Assembly (NCBI RefSeq): GCF_014534655.1
Contig: NZ_JACVVD010000016.1
Location: forward strand, 1 to 64,000
Direction: 5' to 3'
Length of the DNA stretch: 64,000 nt
Origin: Paenibacillus sedimenti
Lineage (GTDB): Bacteria > Bacillota > Bacilli > Paenibacillales > NBRC-103111
The notes below the pieces were generated by a model. It worked only from the letters and a program-made list of their open reading frames with translations, made no database searches and was not told where the DNA came from. A program made the position numbers and the translations under genes. Within the stretch, counting starts at the first letter, position 1; the number at the start of each line of letters is the position of its first letter. Positions 63,360 to 64,000 of this stretch are shown piece by piece.

Positions 63360-64000
63360 TTATAACCGGTATATTTTGCTACCAATCGTTCTTCGATCCT
63401 TCAATGCGTTCCGTGTATCGAAGATCACCTTGGAATGTTGCGCAATCATTTCGTAGTTAAAATTGGTATGATCTGTCGTAATGACCACAACATCGGCCGC
63501 CTCTAGGTTATCAACCATAAGCGGAACCCCTTCATATTTCCTTCCGCGATAAGCAAACCCTGAGATATGAGTGTCACTAAATATAACTTTAGCTCCCTTC
63601 TTCTCAAGAATATCCATAATTTTGAGGACCGGGGATTCACGGAAATCGTCTATATCTTTTTTGTAGGCTACACCCAGCAAGTAAACAGTCGATCCTTTAA
63701 TTGGCTTGGTTTCTTCATTAAGAATCTGACTTATTCTCTCTACTACAAACTCAGGCATACTATTGTTAATCTCACCAGCGACTTCAATCAATCGCGTGTG
63801 ATAATTGTATTCACGTGCTTTCCATGTTAAGTACCAAGGATCGATCGGGATGCAGTGACCACCAAGTCCCGGACCAGGATAAAATGCCATGAATCCGTAT
63901 GGCTTGGTTTTCGCCGCATCGATTACTTCCCAAACATCAATACCCATTCTGTCGCATAGTATAGCCATTTCGTTGGCGAGGGCAATATTAATGTTACGGA
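63360..64000 (-). CDS. Nucleotide sugar dehydrogenase, C-terminal part (WbpA-like, cut by window)
   Basis: At least 212 residues; the 5' part lies beyond 64000, and the frame is open to the edge (RNINIALANEMAILCDRMG). The middle domain contains FYPGPGLGGHCIPIDPWYL and the C-terminal domain VYLLGVAYKKDIDDFRESP, both typical of UDP-glucose/GlcNAc 6-dehydrogenases. The catalytic cysteine is that of GGHCIPID. Next to WbpB- and WbpD-like genes, a UDP-GlcNAc 6-dehydrogenase (UDP-GlcNAcA-forming) is more likely than a Ugd. Confidence 0.9.
   Translation of the reverse strand, partial: RNINIALANEMAILCDRMGIDVWEVIDAAKTKPYGFMAFYPGPGLGGHCIPIDPWYLTWKAREYNYHTRLIEVAGEINNSMPEFVVERISQILNEETKPIKGSTVYLLGVAYKKDIDDFRESPVLKIMDILEKKGAKVIFSDTHISGFAYRGRKYEGVPLMVDNLEAADVVVITTDHTNFNYEMIAQHSKVIFDTRNALKDRRTIGSKIYRL

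Overview
The window looks like a chromosomal segment of an endospore-forming, flagellated member of the Paenibacillaceae (Paenibacillus or a close relative). The reasons are a Bacilli-type 16S rRNA 5' end, CotF-like coat proteins, near-consensus Shine-Dalgarno sequences and sigma-A promoters, and a gene order flaG-fliD-fliS-fliT-hpf-secA-prfB-yvjA...ftsE-ftsX-M23-ctpB-minJ...uvrB-uvrA that matches the Bacillus-type chromosome. Genus and species cannot be settled from this sequence alone. No tRNA gene, CRISPR array, prophage or intact insertion sequence was seen.

Layout. 1-6541 (minus): 5' end of a 16S rRNA gene, then pcrB-pcrA-ligA and a DUF1835 gene. 6718-8377: a lipoprotein and two CotF-like coat genes. 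8513-12594: a Gld-type ABC transporter operon (ATPase, permease, GldG-like, DUF4340). 12600-13320: a gene-free stretch with two diverged direct repeats and a pentamer array. 13332-15842: a U32 peptidase-family protein. 16025-23030 (plus): a six-gene operon that resembles dlt but is built differently. 23085-27080: a TIM-barrel isomerase, a siroheme reductase, a Fur box with a possible sRNA, and a 52-residue ORF. 27295-32224: uvrB-uvrA. 32572-34171: motA-motB. 34226-40277: ftsE-ftsX-M23-ctpB-minJ, a division and envelope cluster. 40533-43856: a VanW/G5 protein and a DUF1700-DUF4097 pair. 43927-52387: the arginine operon argC-J-B-D-F-G-H, with tandem ARG boxes and hairpin repeats inside. 52680-58696: yvjA-like, prfB with its frameshift, secA, hpf and a cold-shock gene. 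58828-58922: a DnaA-box array. 59030-61771: flaG-fliD-fliS-fliT behind a sigma-D promoter. 61817-64000: UDP-sugar genes that run off the window.

The most notable system is the operon at 16025-23030. It has the export half of a D-alanylation (dlt) pathway: a carrier protein, an MBOAT acyltransferase, a DltD-like SGNH protein, and a 36-residue DltX-like peptide hidden at the dltD/dltB junction. The usual DltA adenylation enzyme is replaced by a class II aminoacyl-tRNA-synthetase-like amino acid:[carrier protein] ligase. The first gene encodes a large membrane-anchored, calcium-motif (VCBS/FG-GAP) extracellular protein. I infer an alternative system that moves an aminoacyl group, probably not D-alanine loaded by DltA, across the membrane onto an unknown surface acceptor.

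The window also holds several unexplained non-coding structures: a two-copy inverted-repeat element with compensatory base changes, REP-like hairpins inside the arg operon, 43-bp tandem palindromic repeats at the uvrB promoter, a DnaA-box array upstream of the cold-shock gene, and an orphan Fur box followed by a terminator-like hairpin.
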